A DNA stretch of 64,000 nucleotides from an uncultured Campylobacter sp. Lineage in GTDB: Bacteria > Campylobacterota > Campylobacteria > Campylobacterales > Campylobacteraceae. Position numbers and translations under genes: made by a program. The DNA lies in NCBI RefSeq assembly GCF_938045345.1, contig NZ_CALIMS010000004.1:1-64000 (forward strand), read 5' to 3'. Every line of letters starts with the position of its first letter. Positions within the stretch are counted from its first letter, which is position 1. The notes beneath the pieces were generated by a model that was given only the letters and a program-made list of their open reading frames with translations, searched no databases and was not told the origin of the DNA. Shown here piece by piece: positions 42,784 to 52,630 of this stretch.

Positions 42784-44052
42784 TCATTCCTCAAGCCTCT
42801 GTATGTCCGCGCCAAGCGCACCAAGCTTAGCCTCTAGTCTCTCGTAGCCGCGATCCAGGTGGTAAATTCTATGTATTTTGCTCTCGCCGTGCGCTGCAAG
42901 GGCGGCTAAAACGAGAGCTGAGCTGGCGCGCAGATCGGTCGCCATAACGTCCGCGCCGTTTAGCTTGCCGCCGCTAATCGTCGCGATGTGTCCGTTTAAA
43001 CGGATATCCGCGCCCATTCTTGAGAGTTCGCTAACGTGCATGAAGCGGTTTTCAAAAAGCCTCTCGTCGATGGTGCTGACGCCCGAGGCGATGCATGCTA
43101 GCGCCATAAACTGCGCCTGCATATCGGTAGGAAAGCCCGGATATTCGCTCGTTATAATCTCTACTGGTTTGATCTTTGAGGCGGGCAGGATCGTTATTTC
43201 GTCGTCACCGTTTGAAATTTCAAATTTAAAGCCCATATCTTCAAATTTTGCAAGCACGGCGCCAAGATGAGCCGCGCAAGCGTGCGTGATCGTGATACGA
43301 GAGCCCGTGATCGCGCCTGCGCACAGATAGGTGCCCGCCTCGATGCGATCGGGAATAATCGAAATTTCGTTCAAACTTAAAAGCTCACCGCCGCTTCCTT
43401 TAATGAGGATCTCGTTCGTGCCGATGCCCTCTATGTCGATGCCTGCGCTTTTTAATGCGTTGCAAACGGCGATTACTTCGGGTTCTTTTGCCGCGTTTAT
43501 GATATGAGTGGTGCCGCCTGCTAAGGCCGCCGCCATTACGATATTTTCAGTGCCGGTGACGGTAATTTTGTCAAAATTTATAGTCGCGCCCTTAAGCCCC
43601 TTTTTTGCGGTGCAAACGACGTAACCTTGCTCGATCTTAACCTCCGCGCCCATCTTTTCAAGCGCGCTAAGGTGTAGATCGATCGGTCTTGCGCCGATCG
43701 CGCAGCCCCCCGGAAGGCTTACCTCGCAGTGTCTAAACCGCGCTAAAAGCGGCCCCAGCACCAGGATCGAAGCTCGCATTTTACGTACTATGTCGTAGAT
43801 CGCTTTGGTCGAGTTTACCTCGCGCGGATCGATTTTGGTGATATTGGCGTCAAGAAACTCGCACTTTGCGCCTAAATTTGAAAGCAGCTGAATTAGCGTG
43901 TGGATATCGGAAACTGCAGGTAAATTTTTAATTACGACTTCGTTTTTTGAAAGGATAGATAGGGCTATGAGCGGCAATGCGGCGTTTTTTGCGCCGCTTA
44001 TTTTAATGCTGCCGCTTAGTTTTTTGCCCCCGTTAATTCGTAGATAATGCAT
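42784..44052 (-). CDS. murA: UDP-N-acetylglucosamine 1-carboxyvinyltransferase
   Basis: A 422-residue enzyme for the first committed step of peptidoglycan synthesis. It starts MHYLRINGGKKLSGSIKISGAKNAALPL. The PEP-binding cysteine lies in LPGGCAIGARPIDLHL, so the fosfomycin target cysteine is present. Length and C-terminus (YHLDRGYERLEAKL) are typical. Confidence 0.96.
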   Translation of the reverse strand: MHYLRINGGKKLSGSIKISGAKNAALPLIALSILSKNEVVIKNLPAVSDIHTLIQLLSNLGAKCEFLDANITKIDPREVNSTKAIYDIVRKMRASILVLGPLLARFRHCEVSLPGGCAIGARPIDLHLSALEKMGAEVKIEQGYVVCTAKKGLKGATINFDKITVTGTENIVMAAALAGGTTHIINAAKEPEVIAVCNALKSAGIDIEGIGTNEILIKGSGGELLSLNEISIIPDRIEAGTYLCAGAITGSRITITHACAAHLGAVLAKFEDMGFKFEISNGDDEITILPASKIKPVEIITSEYPGFPTDMQAQFMALACIASGVSTIDERLFENRFMHVSELSRMGADIRLNGHIATISGGKLNGADVMATDLRASSALVLAALAAHGESKIHRIYHLDRGYERLEAKLGALGADIQRLEE

Positions 44053-44077
44053 GATTTCTCCGTGTAAAATTTCGACG

Positions 44078-44083
44078 ATTATA
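44078..44083 (-). promoter_or_regulatory. Candidate -10 box for murA
   Basis: The minus strand reads TGTATAATCGTCG; the TATAAT is 26 bases upstream of the murA start. Confidence 0.5.
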
Positions 44084-44177
44084 CAGAATTTAGCTTTAAA
44101 GTTACCATTTTGTTACCACTGAGCGCTAAAATTACGCCCAAATTTAATCGTTACATAATTTTATAAGGATTTTTTAT

Positions 44178-44813
44178 ATGAAACAACTAATTATTTGCGC
44201 TTTGGGTGCGTTTTTGCTGGTCGGTTGCTCCTCAAAAGCCCCGTCTGCTGGCAGCCAGCAAGCGTATGTCTTAAACGATCATGAAGAAGGAATAACTTCG
44301 GTGCCAGGAAGCGAGTTTAATCGCCCGCTAATCGCATCTGTAGACGATTACACTGGCACTCGCGCAGGAGGGGACTGCAGCGGATTTATCACCGTGCTAA
44401 ATGATAAATACGATGATCTATTTTTTAACTCAAAAGATCTGCCGAAATATTTCACAAACGGACGCAAATCCCAAGCAATATATAATTATTACAGCCGTAG
44501 AAATTTACTCAGCAATACGCCGCGAGTGGGGGATTTGGTGTTTTTTCAAAACACCTTGCGTTCTAACAAAGGCAAGGTCAATAACGAAATCAGTCATATC
44601 GGTATCGTGCGCGAAATCTATGCCGACGGTCGCGTGAAATTCGTCCACAATACTCGTGGTAGAAATCAAGCGGACTTCGTAAATTTAAATAAGAAAAACG
44701 TCCACGTAGCGGGGCAAAAGATGGAAAATAGCTATATCGTGCGCTGCGGTAAAGACCGCATAAGCTGCCTAGCATCAAACCGCTTCGCAGGATATGGACG
44801 GGTGAATAACTAG
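44178..44813 (+). CDS. NlpC/P60-family lipoprotein (peptidoglycan hydrolase)
   Basis: A 211-residue lipoprotein: lipobox LLVGC with Cys17, then an NlpC/P60 or CHAP-type peptidase domain. The catalytic cysteine is Cys67 in GGDCSGF and the histidine is His140 in ISHIGIV, with PRVGDLVFF between. These enzymes cut peptide stems of peptidoglycan. It diverges from murA, another cell-wall gene, sharing a 125-bp promoter region. Confidence 0.85.
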   Translation: MKQLIICALGAFLLVGCSSKAPSAGSQQAYVLNDHEEGITSVPGSEFNRPLIASVDDYTGTRAGGDCSGFITVLNDKYDDLFFNSKDLPKYFTNGRKSQAIYNYYSRRNLLSNTPRVGDLVFFQNTLRSNKGKVNNEISHIGIVREIYADGRVKFVHNTRGRNQADFVNLNKKNVHVAGQKMENSYIVRCGKDRISCLASNRFAGYGRVNN

Positions 44814-45583
44814 AATTTTGAAAATTCTTTCGCCGTATTTTTTGAAAAATTTCTTATAACTTTTGAATTGGGATTTGTTAGATTTTATAGAATTTTGTTA
44901 GACCTTTTAAAAATTCGCGGCGGTTTGATTTAGGCTCTAAAATTTCAAGTAAAATTTTGCAGATAATTTAGCTTGGAATTCTAGCTATGACTTGCTTTAT
45001 AGAATTTATTAAATTCCTAAAATTCTAATCAAATTTTAAAATTTTTATGGCTTTTAAACTCCTGCAGCAAAAACTTATGAATAAAAACTCACTTTGATGC
45101 TGTTATGGCAAATCAAATTAGCATTTTTAACGCGTAATTATATATAACAAGCATTTAATAAAATATTACTCTAAAAATTTATTTTGAAATTAATTTGAAC
45201 TCAAATTTTTGTTATTTCTAGTGAAATTATACTTATAATTTTACATAAAATTCTACAAAGTAGCTTTATATAACTGAAATTTTATCGTCATTAAATTTAC
45301 AGCGTGTTTGCTTTTTAATTTACGTCGGATAAACTCTATGAATTCCGTAAAGTTTTAAAAAAGATTTACGATCTAAATTTTATTAAGGAAATTTTAGTTT
45401 AAAGTTTTATATCTAAATTTTAAATTTTAGCGCAGCTATTTTGATAAGGCGCTTGCAATTAAAACTATTCGCCGAAATTTTGATGCTAGCTTATTTATAA
45501 TTTATCTCGAGCCTATAAAATTACACGACGCCTTTAATTTAATCAAAATTTCGCTACTATGCGTGAAAAATTTAAGGAGTTTC
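44814..45583. other. Strongly AT-rich gene-free region
   Basis: No gene, tRNA or clear hairpin is visible. The stretch from about 45090 to 45420 is the most AT-rich in the window, with ATTATATATAACAAG and similar words. It precedes the rhomboid gene. Confidence 0.55.
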
Positions 45584-46141
45584 ATGCAATCAGGCAAATT
45601 TACGCTCGCGATCATTGTGGCGAATGTCCTATTTTTCGTGATTTCATTCGCATTAGAATATTTTTTTGGCTTTAAGTCCTATCTATTTTTTGGGCTCAAT
45701 CCATATTTTTTCGAAGGGATGCCGTGGCAGCTACTAAGTTCATTTTTTATGCACGGCGGAGTGATGCATCTAGTGATGAATATGGCGGTTTTATATCAAT
45801 TTGGTGGGATTTTAGAGCGAGCGTTCGGTGGGATAAAATTTACGCTACTTTACATCGTAGGCGGGCTGCTGAGCGGCGCTTTGTGCCTGATTTATATCCG
45901 TTATGCCATGAACATGGGAGAAATCGTCAATATCGTAGGCGCTAGCGGCGCTATTTGCGTGCTTTTAGGCGTGATTGCTTATTTTGATGAACGCAATGCG
46001 GGTGGGATTTTTGTCGCGATTTTGATAATGAGCTTTGCACCGATGCTAATGGGCATAAATGTGGCGTGGTATGCGCACATAGCGGGATTTGTGGTCGGTT
46101 ATGGCTTTGGAATGATCCAGAAAAAATTTAGAATTTTATAG
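45584..46141 (+). CDS. Rhomboid-family intramembrane serine protease
   Basis: A 185-residue polytopic membrane protein. The rhomboid dyad is visible as Ser121 in VGASGAICV and His165 in YAHIAGFVVGYGFG, and the HGGVMHLVMNM motif of helix 2 supplies the conserved His and Asn66. Six helices are expected. The ATG at 45584 has an AAGGAG site; the upstream GTG at 45563 would translate that site. Substrates are unknown. Confidence 0.9.
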   Translation: MQSGKFTLAIIVANVLFFVISFALEYFFGFKSYLFFGLNPYFFEGMPWQLLSSFFMHGGVMHLVMNMAVLYQFGGILERAFGGIKFTLLYIVGGLLSGALCLIYIRYAMNMGEIVNIVGASGAICVLLGVIAYFDERNAGGIFVAILIMSFAPMLMGINVAWYAHIAGFVVGYGFGMIQKKFRIL

Positions 46142-46185
46142 AATTTAACGCTAAATTTTACATAAAATTTTGTGAAAGGATGCAG

Positions 46186-46860
46186 ATGAAACGGATATAT
46201 TTTATAAGACATGCCGAGGCGCAAAGCGGCAACGGAAGCGATTTTGAGCGGACATTAAGTCATGCGGGCGAACTTTGCGCAATTAAACTAGGAAAAAAGC
46301 TGCGTAGCTTGGGACTTACGCCTGATTTAATTATTACAAGCTCGGCTATACGCGCACTCCATACGGCGCAAATTATCGCTAATGCGTTGGATGCGATAAA
46401 AAGGGTAGCGTCATTGCGAGAGTTATACGACGCAAGCTTATGGGATTTGGCAAAGTTTGTTCGCAGCTTGGATGAGAAACGATTTTTTGGGTGCAGTGTG
46501 AATGTTGAAAAATACAATGCGGTTGGTCTGAGTAGCGAAAAACCTCGCGACGCAAACGCGGAAAATTCTGCTTTTAAGAGCGCTAAAATTCCCGCTAGCA
46601 TTAGCGAAAATAATGCGCTATCTTGCAATGATGTGGAAATTTCTAGCACAGATGTTATGCGAAATTTTAACGCAGCTAGCGCGGAATGCGTATTTATCGT
46701 TGGACATAATCCGGCAATAGGCGGAATTTGCTCGCTTTTAGGCAAGAAGGAAGTCGATAAATTTCCTCCTTGCTCGATTTGCGGCTTAGAATTTAACATT
46801 CATAAATTCTCAGATATTACCGATCATAGCGGCAAAATGGTAATGTTACAACGCCCTTAA
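46186..46860 (+). CDS. SixA-like histidine phosphatase with an insertion
   Basis: A 224-residue histidine-phosphatase-superfamily protein. The phosphohistidine motif is FIRHAEA (His9), the SSAIRALHTAQIIA segment is typical of SixA, and the second histidine is in VGHNPAIGG (His174). SixA proteins are usually about 160 residues. The extra ~70 residues (96-165) are Ser/Asn/Ala/Lys-rich repeat sequence between the conserved halves. The ATG at 46186 has a GAAAGGA site; the ATG at 46180 overlaps it. The target phosphoprotein is unknown. Confidence 0.83.
   Translation: MKRIYFIRHAEAQSGNGSDFERTLSHAGELCAIKLGKKLRSLGLTPDLIITSSAIRALHTAQIIANALDAIKRVASLRELYDASLWDLAKFVRSLDEKRFFGCSVNVEKYNAVGLSSEKPRDANAENSAFKSAKIPASISENNALSCNDVEISSTDVMRNFNAASAECVFIVGHNPAIGGICSLLGKKEVDKFPPCSICGLEFNIHKFSDITDHSGKMVMLQRP
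46471..46680 (+). repeat. Repeat insertion within the SixA-like gene
   Basis: About 210 bases with GGAAAATTCTGC, TAAAATTCCCGC, GGAAATTTCTAGC and CGAAATTTTAACGC blocks encode the extra segment (ENSAFKSAKIPASISENN). Confidence 0.7.
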
Positions 46861-47263
46861 TTACGCTTTTAACGCTTCATAATTACAATCGGGCGGCTGC
46901 ATTTAAGGCTGCTTTTTGCCCGGCATTGTCATATACTCGCGAAATAAGACCATATGGCAAAATAGCAAATTGTTTTTGAGATAACTTTAAATTTTAAAAA
47001 TTTCCAATGATGTGGCTTGCCTTGAAAATCGTAGACTAAATGAGTTAAAAAACTAAATTTTATATTTTTAGATAATCGAGCGCTAGCGCTTTTGCTTGAA
47101 ATTTCATTTGCTTTGAAAAACCTTAAGTTTAGATTTTGCGAATGGAAATTTCGTGCCAAAATTTTCTCAAAAACATAAATTTATTGAGAAGAATAAAATT
47201 TATTAAGTAAAATTTAATAGTAGCCGTGGTATCATTCCCTAAAAATTTTGATAGGGAATTAAA
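46861..47263. other. Gene-free region before the rubrerythrin gene
   Basis: About 400 AT-rich bases with scattered AAATTT cores and no supported gene. Minus-strand frames here have no ribosome site or recognisable sequence. The rubrerythrin promoter lies at its right end. Confidence 0.5.
47227..47235 (+). promoter_or_regulatory. Candidate extended -10 promoter of the rubrerythrin gene
   Basis: TGGTATCAT fits an extended -10 (TGnTATnAT) 29 bases before the ATG. Peroxide-responsive control (PerR) would be plausible but no clear operator is seen. Confidence 0.4.
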
Positions 47264-47908
47264 ATGAGACAGTACGAAACTTACAGATGCGACAAATGCG
47301 GCGCGGAGGTCGAGGTGCAAAAAGTAGGCGGCGGCGCGCTTAGCTGCTGCGGCGAGCCGATGAAATGTATCACCGAGGATCTGACGCAGGTAAATTTGAT
47401 GAAAGCGTTTGCAGGCGAGTCTCAGGCGCGCAACAAATACGATCTTTACGGTGATTTAGCCAAAGAGGCGGGCTTTCACGCCATTGCGCGACATTTTTAC
47501 GAGGCTGCCGAAAACGAAAAATGGCACGCCAGAGCCGAGCTAAAGGCACATCACGCGGTCGCAGGCATTCCGCTTGATAAAATGGATAAAAATCTGCTTG
47601 ATGCCGCCGCTGGCGAGCGCTACGAGCACGAGAGCATGTATCCGAGCTTCGCTAAAATCGCGACTGAAGAGGGCAAAAAAGAGGTCGCGCGCCTTTTTAA
47701 CGCTATCGGTAGGGTCGAGGAGGAGCACGAGCGCGAATACAACGAGCTTCAAAAGATCCTGCTAGAGGAGGGCTTTTTCGAGAGCTTTGATGAGGAAGTT
47801 TGGGTGTGCGAGGTCTGCGGGCACGTTCATCGCGGCAAGAAAGCTCCAGGCGCCTGTCCGCTTTGCAAGGCTCCGCGCGAGTATTTCAAAAAACAAAGGC
47901 TTGTCTGA
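47264..47908 (+). CDS. Three-domain rubrerythrin (desulforubrerythrin type)
   Basis: A 214-residue non-haem iron protein that reduces peroxide in the cytoplasm. It has an N-terminal desulforedoxin-like FeS4 site (Cys9, Cys12, Cys28, Cys29), a central diiron four-helix domain (AFAGESQARNKY, AENEKWHARAEL, RYEHESMYPSF, VEEEHEREY) and a C-terminal rubredoxin domain (CEVCGHVHRG...CPLC). This arrangement matches the desulforubrerythrin of C. jejuni. Confidence 0.93.
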   Translation: MRQYETYRCDKCGAEVEVQKVGGGALSCCGEPMKCITEDLTQVNLMKAFAGESQARNKYDLYGDLAKEAGFHAIARHFYEAAENEKWHARAELKAHHAVAGIPLDKMDKNLLDAAAGERYEHESMYPSFAKIATEEGKKEVARLFNAIGRVEEEHEREYNELQKILLEEGFFESFDEEVWVCEVCGHVHRGKKAPGACPLCKAPREYFKKQRLV

Positions 47909-48853
47909 TTTGACGCTTGCGGCACAGCGTTTTTTGCGATAGTTTTTGAAGCCGTCGCAAATCTCGTTTATTGTCGCGAGCCGATCGCTTAAATCTCGAC
48001 TTAAAATTTTGCGCGAGATTTCGTCTTTTTGCTCCTTTTTGCCGCGAATTCCGTGGCTAGACGAAATCTCGGGCTAAATTTATTTAGCCTAAACTCCTTT
48101 TCTTATCCCCCTAAGAAATGAAATCCTGCTCGCAAGAGCGGGATTTCTGTCGTAAAATAAATCTAAAATAAATCATGCCGATGATTTTATCTCTTTAAAT
48201 TTTATTAGAAATTTCTATATGATTCCTGCGCTGTTTACAAAACAAGCTTCGCGTCGGTAAATTTTGCAGCAAACTTTGGTGGCAAATCTTTTGCATTTTT
48301 AAATTTTAAGGCGAATACGGTGCGATGAGAATTTGAAAGCAAATCAAACTATAAAATTTCGAGGGTTTAAATTTTAAATCAGAAATTCTATCCTTGTGAA
48401 ATTTGCAGATAAATTTTTATATCCGCTACCTCTTAATATGTCGATTATCTTTTGCTTATAAAATCCTCGGATGAAATCCCGTATCGTCAAAATTTAAATG
48501 AAATTTTGCACTAAATTTATCTGGAATTTTAGGCAAAATCACATGAGAAAATCTAAAAAGTAAATTATTCTATATTCCAAAAGAGTAAAATTTTAGATTC
48601 TTTTGCGATCAAGCTCTAAGGCTCGCGCGTTAATTTTAAATTTTGCCGAGTTAATGAGTTAAATTCTAAAGTGTGAAGGTAAAATTTTGGGTTTTGTTAT
48701 GCGAGTATGAAAAACAAATTTCAGAATTTTTCAAAGTAAAATTCTAATTTTTTAGAAAATAAATTTCATAAAAAACGATTTCAAAGTCGCATCAAAACGA
48801 GATTTAAAAAATCTCGCTCAAGCAAGCCTCGCGCCATCTCAAATTTTAAAATT
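47909..48853. other. Gene-free region with hairpins
   Basis: About 945 bases without a supported gene. It has a short GGCTAAA/TTTAGCC hairpin at 48072-48089 and a strong one at 48121-48146. The rest is AT-core repeat. Confidence 0.55.
48121..48146. terminator. Strong hairpin in the rubrerythrin-xerH gap
   Basis: An 11-bp stem (AAATCCTGCTC / GAGCGGGATTT, one G-T pair) with a GCAA tetraloop. It could end the plus-strand rubrerythrin transcript or the minus-strand xerH transcript. Confidence 0.5.
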
Positions 48854-49915
48854 TCACTCCTCGAATTCCTCCGCGACCTTTGCCGCAAGGCGCAGTTTGT
48901 CGCTGTCGAAGTGGGTGTAGATGCGCGAAGTATTGAGGCTCGCGTGGCCGAGGGCTTCTTGGACGAGCACGAGGTCCTTTTGCTTTTTGTAAAGCATCGT
49001 CGCGAAGGTATGGCGCAGCATGTGAGCGCCGTTTTTTTCCTTGCGGATGCCCGCGCTCATTAAAATTTTCTCCACGATGCCGCTGACGTAGGCCTGGGTA
49101 AGCGGCGCGCCGTTTTTGGTGACGAAAAGATAGCCCTCTTTGTTAGCGAAGTTCGTCTCCAGCGCGTTTAGATGCTCCTCGATCAGGTGGCGCTTGATCA
49201 TTACGATGCGGTATTTATTGCCCTTGCCGCGGATTCGGATTACGAAAAGATCGCCCTCGGGCGCGATATCTTTGCGCTTGAGATTTATCGCCTCGCCCAC
49301 GCGGATGCCGGTGTAGACGATGATTTTTACGATCAGGCGGTTGCGGTGGGCAAAGGAGGGAAACTCGCTTAGATTTATCGCGTCCAAAAACCGCTTCAGC
49401 TCCTCCTCGCTCATAAACTCCGGAAGCTTCGTGCCGCGGCTGCCGCTAACGCCGCCCCAGTGCTTAAGCTCGATGCCGTAGTTGTGCGAGGTGCCGTCCT
49501 GCTCGTTTTGGCGGTCGATGAAGCCGAAAAAATTTATCACGGCGATGCGGTAGTTTTTTTTGCTTGCATCGCTCAGTCCGCCCGTAATCGAGGCTAAAAT
49601 TTCGCTCAAAAGCTCCTCATCGATATTTTTCATACTCTCAAGGCCGTACTCTACTATCGCTTCGTAAAATTTTTTAAGCGGATTAAAATAGGTGTTGATG
49701 CCGGTAAGGCCCGCGTTTCGAGCGTCTTTTGCGAGCCGCTCGAGTTCATTGATATTCGCGACCTCGTGATTTAGCGCCAGGCTTGCGCGGCGAAACAGCG
49801 CGTCGTTTTTCAGCTCCTTATTCGATAGCGCGCTTAGCTTGTAGCGCACGAATTTTACGAGCCAAAACAGCAGCGATTTTTCAAAGCTATCCTTATAATC
49901 GAGCGGGAATTTCAT
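48854..49915 (-). CDS. xerH: XerH-type tyrosine recombinase
   Basis: A 353-residue tyrosine recombinase, the single-Xer type used by Campylobacter and Helicobacter to resolve chromosome dimers at a difH site. The catalytic set is complete: Arg205 (TGIRVGEA), Lys231 (RGKGNKYR), His298 and Arg301 (HMLRHTF), His324 (LGHASLN) and Tyr333 (RIYTHFD). The start overlaps the AsmA-like gene by four bases. No integrative element surrounds it, which supports a housekeeping role. Confidence 0.9.
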   Translation of the reverse strand: MKFPLDYKDSFEKSLLFWLVKFVRYKLSALSNKELKNDALFRRASLALNHEVANINELERLAKDARNAGLTGINTYFNPLKKFYEAIVEYGLESMKNIDEELLSEILASITGGLSDASKKNYRIAVINFFGFIDRQNEQDGTSHNYGIELKHWGGVSGSRGTKLPEFMSEEELKRFLDAINLSEFPSFAHRNRLIVKIIVYTGIRVGEAINLKRKDIAPEGDLFVIRIRGKGNKYRIVMIKRHLIEEHLNALETNFANKEGYLFVTKNGAPLTQAYVSGIVEKILMSAGIRKEKNGAHMLRHTFATMLYKKQKDLVLVQEALGHASLNTSRIYTHFDSDKLRLAAKVAEEFEE

Positions 49916-52503
49916 TTGCTCTCCTCGCTGTCGCCGAAGATCACAAAAGGCAGCATCAGCGTGTTTTTGATGAGATTATACGGCGTTTTTAGCACGTCGG
50001 TCGCAACGCCGGTCGAGTAGGTGGGTTTTTTCGTTGTGCCGCGAATCTCGATGATCGTTGAGATCGTGTTGTTTTCGCCCAAGATGATATGATTTAGCAG
50101 CGGGATTTTTGAGATTATCGAGCTTGCGTCTTTGAGGTATTTAAGCTCCAGATCGATATTTAGCGCACCGCTTTTCATATCCACTTCGCCGTTACCTGCG
50201 ATGTCTGCGCTACTGCCGGTAAAGTTCATCGCGTTTATATAAATTTTATCGCCGCTGCGGCGGAAGTAAATTTTACCCTTCTGCACGCTAAAGCCGCGAT
50301 CGTTGAAATCAGGCGTCTTAAACGTAAGTAGCGACGGCACGGAGTTTATAAAGCTAAGCAGCCTTTGATAGATGATGTAGTCCTTCAGATAGGTGTTTTG
50401 CACGTTGATCTCGCCGCGATAGTTGCGCGGATCGATGCCGCTTGCTTTTAGCGTAAATACCCCTCCGTCGAAGCTCTGCGAGCCTAGGAACTGATTGAGC
50501 GCCTCGCCGCTGATGTTTTGCGCAAAAATTTGAAGCAAGCTCTTTTTAAAGATCAACTTCACGTCGCCGCGTTTGAAATTCGCGTTTAGGTTCATATTTT
50601 TGCCGTCCAGCACGCCGTTAAAGTGCGTAAATTTTAGCGTCTTATTAAGATCGGATAGCACGATGGAAGAGTTTTGCCCGCTGAAATTTATCGGCGAGCG
50701 CTCCTTCGTGCCGCTATTAAACTCGCTGGTTTGCACGCTTGTATTGATCGCGACGTCCACGTCTTTTAGAGCGACGAAGTTGCCGCCTTTGTTGATTTTG
50801 AGAGAAATTTTACCGCTTCCGCTAGAGCCGTCCAGATCGCCTCCGCGCACCCGAAGCGCGAAAGAGTCGTTTTTATAATGGCTTCCGTCCTTGTTCAGCA
50901 GACCGAAATCAAAGATGAGATTGTTGCTGCTGATATCCAAATTTGTAAAATCGCTGGTTAAAATTTTAAGGTCTCCACCGCTAATGCCCGCGTTTTTAAG
51001 CGTCTTAGAAAAGGGCAAAATTCCGCTAATATCGGGCGAGCTAATCTCGATCCGCTCGCCGAAGCTCATCTTTGCGCCTAAAAATTGCGAGCTCAGCACT
51101 GGCGCTTTGCCGCTAAAATCAAGGCTCATATTATCTCGCGCGTCGCCAAATTTTAAAATTTCTTTGCCGTTCGGGGAGAGATTAAAGCTATGGATTATGC
51201 CGTTAAATTTAGCTTTGCGCGTGGCGATGTCGATACTGCCGCTTGCCGTGGCGTTAAAAATTTCATTTTGCAGGTTCGCGTCTTTGATATCGATTTTTTT
51301 CTCGGTGATGTGCACCCGCGCGGCTTTGGAGTGAAATTTTGCCTTTGAGATCATCAGATCGGCATCTTTTAGCGTTACGTTCGCATCGACCTTGGCGCTT
51401 TCCTTTTCGACATCCACGTCTATCAGCACGCGCGCATCGATCCCGCCGCTTAGCGGATATACGGGCTCGTTTATGCCGTAGCTTTGCAAAATATCTACAA
51501 GGTCCTTGCCCAAGCTCTCTTTAGTCCGCAGATCCAGATATACGATCGGTCTTTCTTCAAAAAGACCGCCGATACGCACGCCGCTTCCCTCCAGGCTTTT
51601 GCCTTTAAATTTAGGCTCGTTCAGCGTGAAGCTTAGATAATCGTTTTTGAGCGTGATGTTTGCGTCTTTTACCGTTACGGCTTCGATTTGCGGCTGAAAT
51701 TTTATCGTAAGATCCTGCGCGTAGGCCGTGGCGCTGACGTTTTCGGCGATCGGGCGCGGATCTTTCAGATCAATTTTGGCGTGGAGGTTTTCGATATAGT
51801 AGTTTTGCGCGACCGCCTTGCCGTAGATCCACTCATTCGCAAGAGGATTTAGCCCCGTAAGCGCGCCCAGCTCATTCATAAAATTTTTCAGACTCAAGGC
51901 CGAAGCGCGGTTTATCTCGATATTTAACTCCGAGCCGATATTGTGCACGTCAAGCTCGCCCGCGATCTCGTGCGAAGCGAAGGTGCCGTTAAAATCATAC
52001 GTATCGGCTCTGAAATTTGCTCGTGCCGTGCCGTGCAGAGTGAGATTAAAATCATTTAGCTCAAGCTCGATCGGATCGAAGTTCAGCCCGTTTGCGCTCG
52101 GCATGATCTTTGAGCTTAGCCTAAAAAACTGCGTGTCGGCGTAAAAAACGTCGCTTTTGTATTTTAGTTTCAGGCTTTCGCCTTTTATTTTCATATTGTC
52201 TACGTCGATCTCTTCAAAAAAGGAGTTGATGAGCGAGATTTTTTTGCTAAATTCTAAAATTTTCTCGCTTTGCGTGCGCAGATCGGTGGAATTTTGCTCT
52301 AAATTTTGTGTATTATTTTGCGTAATTTCAAGATTTTTGATACGCAGCACGAGACTTTTATTTAGCTTGAGATAAAACCCCTCAAGCTTTGCAAAGCCCA
52401 CGTCCAGCTGCGAAATCGCAATACCGTGCTTTAGGCCTACCGCACAGATTATAAAAAGTATGGTTATGCACAAAAAAAATCTAGCCAAAGTTCTAAACAT
52501 CAT
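49912..52503 (-). CDS. Large AsmA/YhdP-like envelope protein
   Basis: About 863 residues from the ATG at 52503 (GAGG site upstream); longer frames to 52581 add an unlikely N-terminus. One N-terminal membrane helix (FFLCITILFIICAVGL) is followed by a long beta-rich periplasmic region with repeated short strands, and a C-terminal AsmA-like part (SADIAGNGEVDMKSGALNIDLELKYLKD). Such proteins are thought to bridge the periplasm for lipid transport. It lies directly upstream of xerH. Family membership is likely, the role is inferred. Confidence 0.78.
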   Translation of the reverse strand: MMFRTLARFFLCITILFIICAVGLKHGIAISQLDVGFAKLEGFYLKLNKSLVLRIKNLEITQNNTQNLEQNSTDLRTQSEKILEFSKKISLINSFFEEIDVDNMKIKGESLKLKYKSDVFYADTQFFRLSSKIMPSANGLNFDPIELELNDFNLTLHGTARANFRADTYDFNGTFASHEIAGELDVHNIGSELNIEINRASALSLKNFMNELGALTGLNPLANEWIYGKAVAQNYYIENLHAKIDLKDPRPIAENVSATAYAQDLTIKFQPQIEAVTVKDANITLKNDYLSFTLNEPKFKGKSLEGSGVRIGGLFEERPIVYLDLRTKESLGKDLVDILQSYGINEPVYPLSGGIDARVLIDVDVEKESAKVDANVTLKDADLMISKAKFHSKAARVHITEKKIDIKDANLQNEIFNATASGSIDIATRKAKFNGIIHSFNLSPNGKEILKFGDARDNMSLDFSGKAPVLSSQFLGAKMSFGERIEISSPDISGILPFSKTLKNAGISGGDLKILTSDFTNLDISSNNLIFDFGLLNKDGSHYKNDSFALRVRGGDLDGSSGSGKISLKINKGGNFVALKDVDVAINTSVQTSEFNSGTKERSPINFSGQNSSIVLSDLNKTLKFTHFNGVLDGKNMNLNANFKRGDVKLIFKKSLLQIFAQNISGEALNQFLGSQSFDGGVFTLKASGIDPRNYRGEINVQNTYLKDYIIYQRLLSFINSVPSLLTFKTPDFNDRGFSVQKGKIYFRRSGDKIYINAMNFTGSSADIAGNGEVDMKSGALNIDLELKYLKDASSIISKIPLLNHIILGENNTISTIIEIRGTTKKPTYSTGVATDVLKTPYNLIKNTLMLPFVIFGDSEESK

Positions 52504-52599
52504 CGCCTCATTAAAAAACTCCGCCCCAAAATCAAATCGGGCGTGCCGAAAAACTGCGCTTATAATATGAAATTTATTCAAAATTTTGGCTTATTTGCC

Positions 52600-52605
52600 T
52601 ATAAT
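52600..52605 (+). promoter_or_regulatory. Candidate -10 box for mltG
   Basis: TATAAT lies 26 bases before the mltG ATG, in the divergent region with the AsmA-like gene. Confidence 0.5.
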
Positions 52606-52630
52606 TTCAGCTAAATTTTGAAAGGAACGC

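Noticed and set aside
48854..49915. Integrase of a mobile element
   Set aside because: The sequence fits the housekeeping XerH type and there are no attachment repeats, phage or conjugation genes nearby.
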